Notes under the pieces: generated by a model
The model's input: only the letters and a program-made list of their open reading frames with translations
Databases searched by the model: none
What the model was told of the DNA's origin: nothing
In this document: piece after piece, positions 37,719 through 40,306 of the stretch
Layout: each line of letters starts with the position of its first letter
Numbering within the stretch: position 1 is the first letter of the stretch
NCBI GenBank assembly: GCA_002026165.1
Contig: MWOS01000022.1
Coordinates: 1-40,306, forward strand
Origin: Prochlorococcus sp. HOT208_60m_813G15
Lineage (GTDB): Bacteria > Cyanobacteriota > Cyanobacteriia > PCC-6307 > Cyanobiaceae
DNA: 40,306 nt
Reading direction: 5' to 3'
Made by a program: the position numbers and the translations under genes

Positions 37719-38704
37719 GCTTCTACATTATCACTAAGTCTTCTCAATCCTCTTAATCCATCTCTTTCTAAGTTTCTTACTCGATCCCTACTTATTCCTA
37801 GTACTCTGCCAATTCCTGTAAGAGACATTGGCTCATCTCCATCCATACCATATCTCATTCTTAAAACTCGACATTGAAGATCAGGCAACTGGTGCAATAA
37901 AGAATGAAGATCACCTCTCATACAGTCCATCTCTATTTGCTCATCTGGTAAATCTTCACCTCCTGCTAATAAATCTAGAAGGACAGTATCTTCACCATCT
38001 CCAACTTTAGTTTCAAGACTAACTGGTTGTCCAGCTTTGCACATTAAATCTTTGACATCTTCTTCAGGAAGCTCTACGTATCTGGCAAGTTCACTAACTG
38101 TGGGAGTTCTAGACATTTCTTGACTCAACTCTCTTTGACCTTTTTTTAACTTATTTAACATTTCAGTTATGTGAATTGGTAATCTTATTGCCCTACTTTT
38201 TTCAGCAATTGCTCTAGTAATTCCTTGTCTAATCCACCAGTACGCATATGTTGAAAATTTATAGCCTCTAGCAGGATCAAATTTTTCTACTCCTCTCACC
38301 AAGCCTATAGTTCCCTCTTGGATTAAATCTAATAATTCCATGTTTCTTTTAGTATATTTTTTTGCAACACTTACAACCAACCTCAAATTAGCTGCAACCA
38401 TTCTTTCTTTAGCTCTCTGTCCAGCCCTTAACCTCTTTTTTATAGTAGATACAGATAAATCTAATTTATTTGATAATTCTTCAATACTTGGCTTCTCACC
38501 CGTTAATTCTATAATTTCCAACTCTGCTCTTTCAACTTGCATATATTCTTGCACTTGCCTACCAAGAGTGATTTCCTGCTCATGGGATAGTAATGGAACT
38601 CTTCCTATATCCCTTAGATAAGATCTAACAAGGTCAACATCGTTACTAGATTTTAGGTTTGAAATTGCCGTTAATTTATTATCACTTAATGTTTCAGAAG
38701 ACAT
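37703..38704 (-). CDS. RNA polymerase sigma factor, RpoD-type group 2
   Basis: 333 residues. It has region 1.2 (DLVRSYLRDIGRVPLLS), the sigma-70 core regions 2.1-2.4 (AANLRLVVSVAKKYTKRNMELLDLIQEG, here split; TYAYWWIRQGITRAI), region 3 and region 4, but lacks region 1.1 and the large non-conserved insertion. Length and the missing 1.1 region place it among group 2 sigmas, which in cyanobacteria respond to light, nitrogen or carbon status. Region 4.2 reads GISRDRVRNLERDGLRGLRR, different from the primary-sigma sequence, so its -35 preference may differ. The start is the ATG at 38704. The 3' end overlaps the hydrolase by 16 bases. mgtE lies downstream on the same strand, after 100 bases. Confidence 0.93.
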   Translation of the reverse strand: MSSETLSDNKLTAISNLKSSNDVDLVRSYLRDIGRVPLLSHEQEITLGRQVQEYMQVERAELEIIELTGEKPSIEELSNKLDLSVSTIKKRLRAGQRAKERMVAANLRLVVSVAKKYTKRNMELLDLIQEGTIGLVRGVEKFDPARGYKFSTYAYWWIRQGITRAIAEKSRAIRLPIHITEMLNKLKKGQRELSQEMSRTPTVSELARYVELPEEDVKDLMCKAGQPVSLETKVGDGEDTVLLDLLAGGEDLPDEQIEMDCMRGDLHSLLHQLPDLQCRVLRMRYGMDGDEPMSLTGIGRVLGISRDRVRNLERDGLRGLRRLSDNVEAYFVS

Positions 38705-38804
38705 GAAGGTTTAATGATGTTTTGTAAACAATACCATTAAGAATTGTAAAGTTAAACAAAAAAATCCACAAATTTACAAAAATGAGAATAAATACCTAGT
38801 AAAT

Positions 38805-40211
38805 TTAGTTAAACGGAGAATTTAATAGCCATTTTGCAGTACTTAAATAAATAAATACACCTGCAATGTCTGTGACAGTAGTTATAAAAGGAGAGGACAT
38901 TAAAGCTGGATCCAATTTCATCCTGTCAAACAACAAAGGGAGAATAGCCCCAGTTGTAGCTGCCAGGGTAGTTATAGATATTAAACTTATTCCTACTGCA
39001 GAAGCTATTAAGGGTCCTTCGCCTTGCCACCACGCAAAGGGGAATACTACAAGCATCATCAAAATACCTAAAAGAGCTCCTGTTATTGACTCCTTAAATA
39101 CTGCCTTGATTGCACCAAGAGACTTCAATTTTTGGGTACTTAAACCTCTTATCACAACTGTTGAACTTTGAGCGCCAACATTGCCCCCCGTACCTATGAG
39201 AAGCGGGATAAATGCAGCTAACAATACTATTTCTTTTAATATTTGATCATTCATTGCAATAACTTTTGTCGTCAATCCATTTGCTAAAACCAAAATCAAC
39301 AACCATAAAATTCTTCGTCGAGCTATGGTAAACAAACTACTTTGAAAATAATCATCTTCATCTCCAGCTTGAACTGCGCCTGCCGCGTAAATATCTCTTG
39401 TTGCTTCTTGCTCTATAACATCGATTAAATCATCGACAGTCACTATGCCAACGAGTCTTTTTTCTTTATCAACAACTGGAAGAGCTAAAAAATCATATCT
39501 TTGTATTGCTCTTGCGACCTCTTCTTGATTTGTATTCGTGGAAATATTAACCACATCTTTTGTCATAACATCTCCAATAGGCTTAGATGGATCCGCAGTT
39601 ACAAGGTCTCTTAAAGAGAGAATACCTGTTAAATGTCTTTCTTTATCTGTAACATATAAGCTGTAAATTGTTTCTGTAAATGGCGCTCTTTTTCTGACTA
39701 ATGAAAGAGCCTCAGCTGCTGTTTGCATCTCTTTGAGATCTATAAATTCAGTTGTCATTAATCTCCCCGCAGTTTCAGGCTCATATCCAAGTAATTCAGC
39801 TGTAACTTTCCTTTCACCGGGACTAAGAGCAGACAAGAATTTTCGTACAACTTTTGCAGGTAATTCGTCAAAGAGTTGGACTCTATCATCAGGAGACATT
39901 TTCTCAACGATTTCTAACACTTCTCCGGATCTAAGTCTTTCTAATAAAGTTTGCTGAACTATTGGATCTAAATATTCATAAACCTCAATTGCCTCATTTT
40001 TTTTTAACAATCTAAAGGCCAATGCCTGCAATATTAATGGAAGGCTTCCTATAGCATCTGCAATATCGACTGGTTGAGAGGGTGCTAATAGTAACTTTGC
40101 CTCATCATAATTTCCCGCTAAAAGCAATTCCTCAAGTTGAAAAGTAATATTCTCTCTAGTACTTAAATCTGATGATAAAGATGTAACAGTTTCAAGATTA
40201 TTATCTTTCAT
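38805..40211 (-). CDS. mgtE: Magnesium transporter MgtE
   Basis: 468 residues. The N-terminal superhelical domain (about residues 20-145) includes LRSGEVLEIVEKMSPDD. Two CBS domains follow, around 150-275 (SLYVTDKERHLTGILSLRDL and VGIVTVDDLIDVIEQE). The C-terminal membrane part has five segments with the pore motif LLIGTGGNVGAQSSTVVIRGL and the late DPALMSSPFITTVTDIAGV. The CBS/N domain senses cytosolic Mg2+ and closes the channel. It lies 100 bases downstream of the sigma factor gene's start on the same strand. No M-box riboswitch is visible in the short leader. Confidence 0.96.
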   Translation of the reverse strand: MKDNNLETVTSLSSDLSTRENITFQLEELLLAGNYDEAKLLLAPSQPVDIADAIGSLPLILQALAFRLLKKNEAIEVYEYLDPIVQQTLLERLRSGEVLEIVEKMSPDDRVQLFDELPAKVVRKFLSALSPGERKVTAELLGYEPETAGRLMTTEFIDLKEMQTAAEALSLVRKRAPFTETIYSLYVTDKERHLTGILSLRDLVTADPSKPIGDVMTKDVVNISTNTNQEEVARAIQRYDFLALPVVDKEKRLVGIVTVDDLIDVIEQEATRDIYAAGAVQAGDEDDYFQSSLFTIARRRILWLLILVLANGLTTKVIAMNDQILKEIVLLAAFIPLLIGTGGNVGAQSSTVVIRGLSTQKLKSLGAIKAVFKESITGALLGILMMLVVFPFAWWQGEGPLIASAVGISLISITTLAATTGAILPLLFDRMKLDPALMSSPFITTVTDIAGVFIYLSTAKWLLNSPFN

Positions 40212-40242
40212 AAATATAATCCATTGTCAAAGTAACAACACC

Positions 40243-40248
40243 ATTATA
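40243..40248 (-). promoter_or_regulatory. Candidate -10 box for mgtE
   Basis: A perfect TATAAT on the minus strand, about 32 bases before the mgtE ATG. No convincing -35 is found at 16-18 bases upstream, which is common in AT-rich picocyanobacterial promoters. The remaining bases to 40306 show no gene on either strand. Confidence 0.4.
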
Positions 40249-40306
40249 TGAATTCTAAGCAATTTTTCTACTTATCCAAAACCCGCAATACATTATAAAT
40301 ATATTT

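Noticed and set aside
40212..40306. M-box magnesium riboswitch before mgtE
   Set aside because: The leader from the likely -10 box is about 25 bases, far too short for an M-box.

Overview
The window looks like chromosomal DNA of a marine picocyanobacterium, most likely a high-light-type Prochlorococcus. The DNA is strongly AT-rich and densely packed on both strands, and few genes have a clear Shine-Dalgarno sequence. It carries cyanobacterial markers: psaC, an ndhS-like gene, a panC-cmk fusion, cyanobacterial-type icd, and ho1-pebA-pebB with no phycobilisome gene in view. The genus assignment is inferred from gene content and composition; no database search was possible.

Layout. 1-4600: end of the panC-cmk fusion, then on the minus strand a low-molecular-weight tyrosine phosphatase, the bilin operon ho1-pebA-pebB and a small hypothetical gene. 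4.6-13.4 kb: icd (+); a minus-strand run of a DUF1537 sugar-acid kinase, an aldose-1-epimerase-like protein, an alpha/beta hydrolase and a Na+/H+ antiporter; then glgP (+). 13.3-16.3 kb: two hypothetical genes, tRNA-Arg(CCT), the RNase P RNA, RNase III, ndhS and rimM, which is a small RNA-processing and ribosome-assembly neighbourhood. 16.3-23.7 kb: glmS, psaC, acpP-fabF, transketolase, and thiC behind a TPP riboswitch. 23.7-33.2 kb: a small membrane protein, an M20 amidohydrolase, a TPR lipoprotein-like/exported protein, ruvB, smpB, a small basic protein, lysS, an OmpR-type response regulator, mreBCD and ssb. 33.2-40.3 kb: DedA, ahcY, tsaE, a frameshifted PfkB sugar kinase, a second alpha/beta hydrolase, a group-2 sigma factor and mgtE.

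Most of the window is ordinary core genome: translation, fatty-acid and cofactor synthesis, carbon metabolism, cell shape and DNA repair. I see no transposase, integrase, prophage, CRISPR array, toxin-antitoxin pair or defence cassette, and no intergenic stretch over 300 bases. I do not see strong evidence for a new multi-gene system. The best leads are local: a fructokinase-like gene split by one apparent missing A, a perfect 18-bp hairpin inside rnpB with rnc starting about 20 nt downstream, a Glu in place of a metal-binding Asp in RNase III, an inverted repeat enclosing an NtcA-like site before icd, and several uncharacterised small proteins in fixed-looking contexts.
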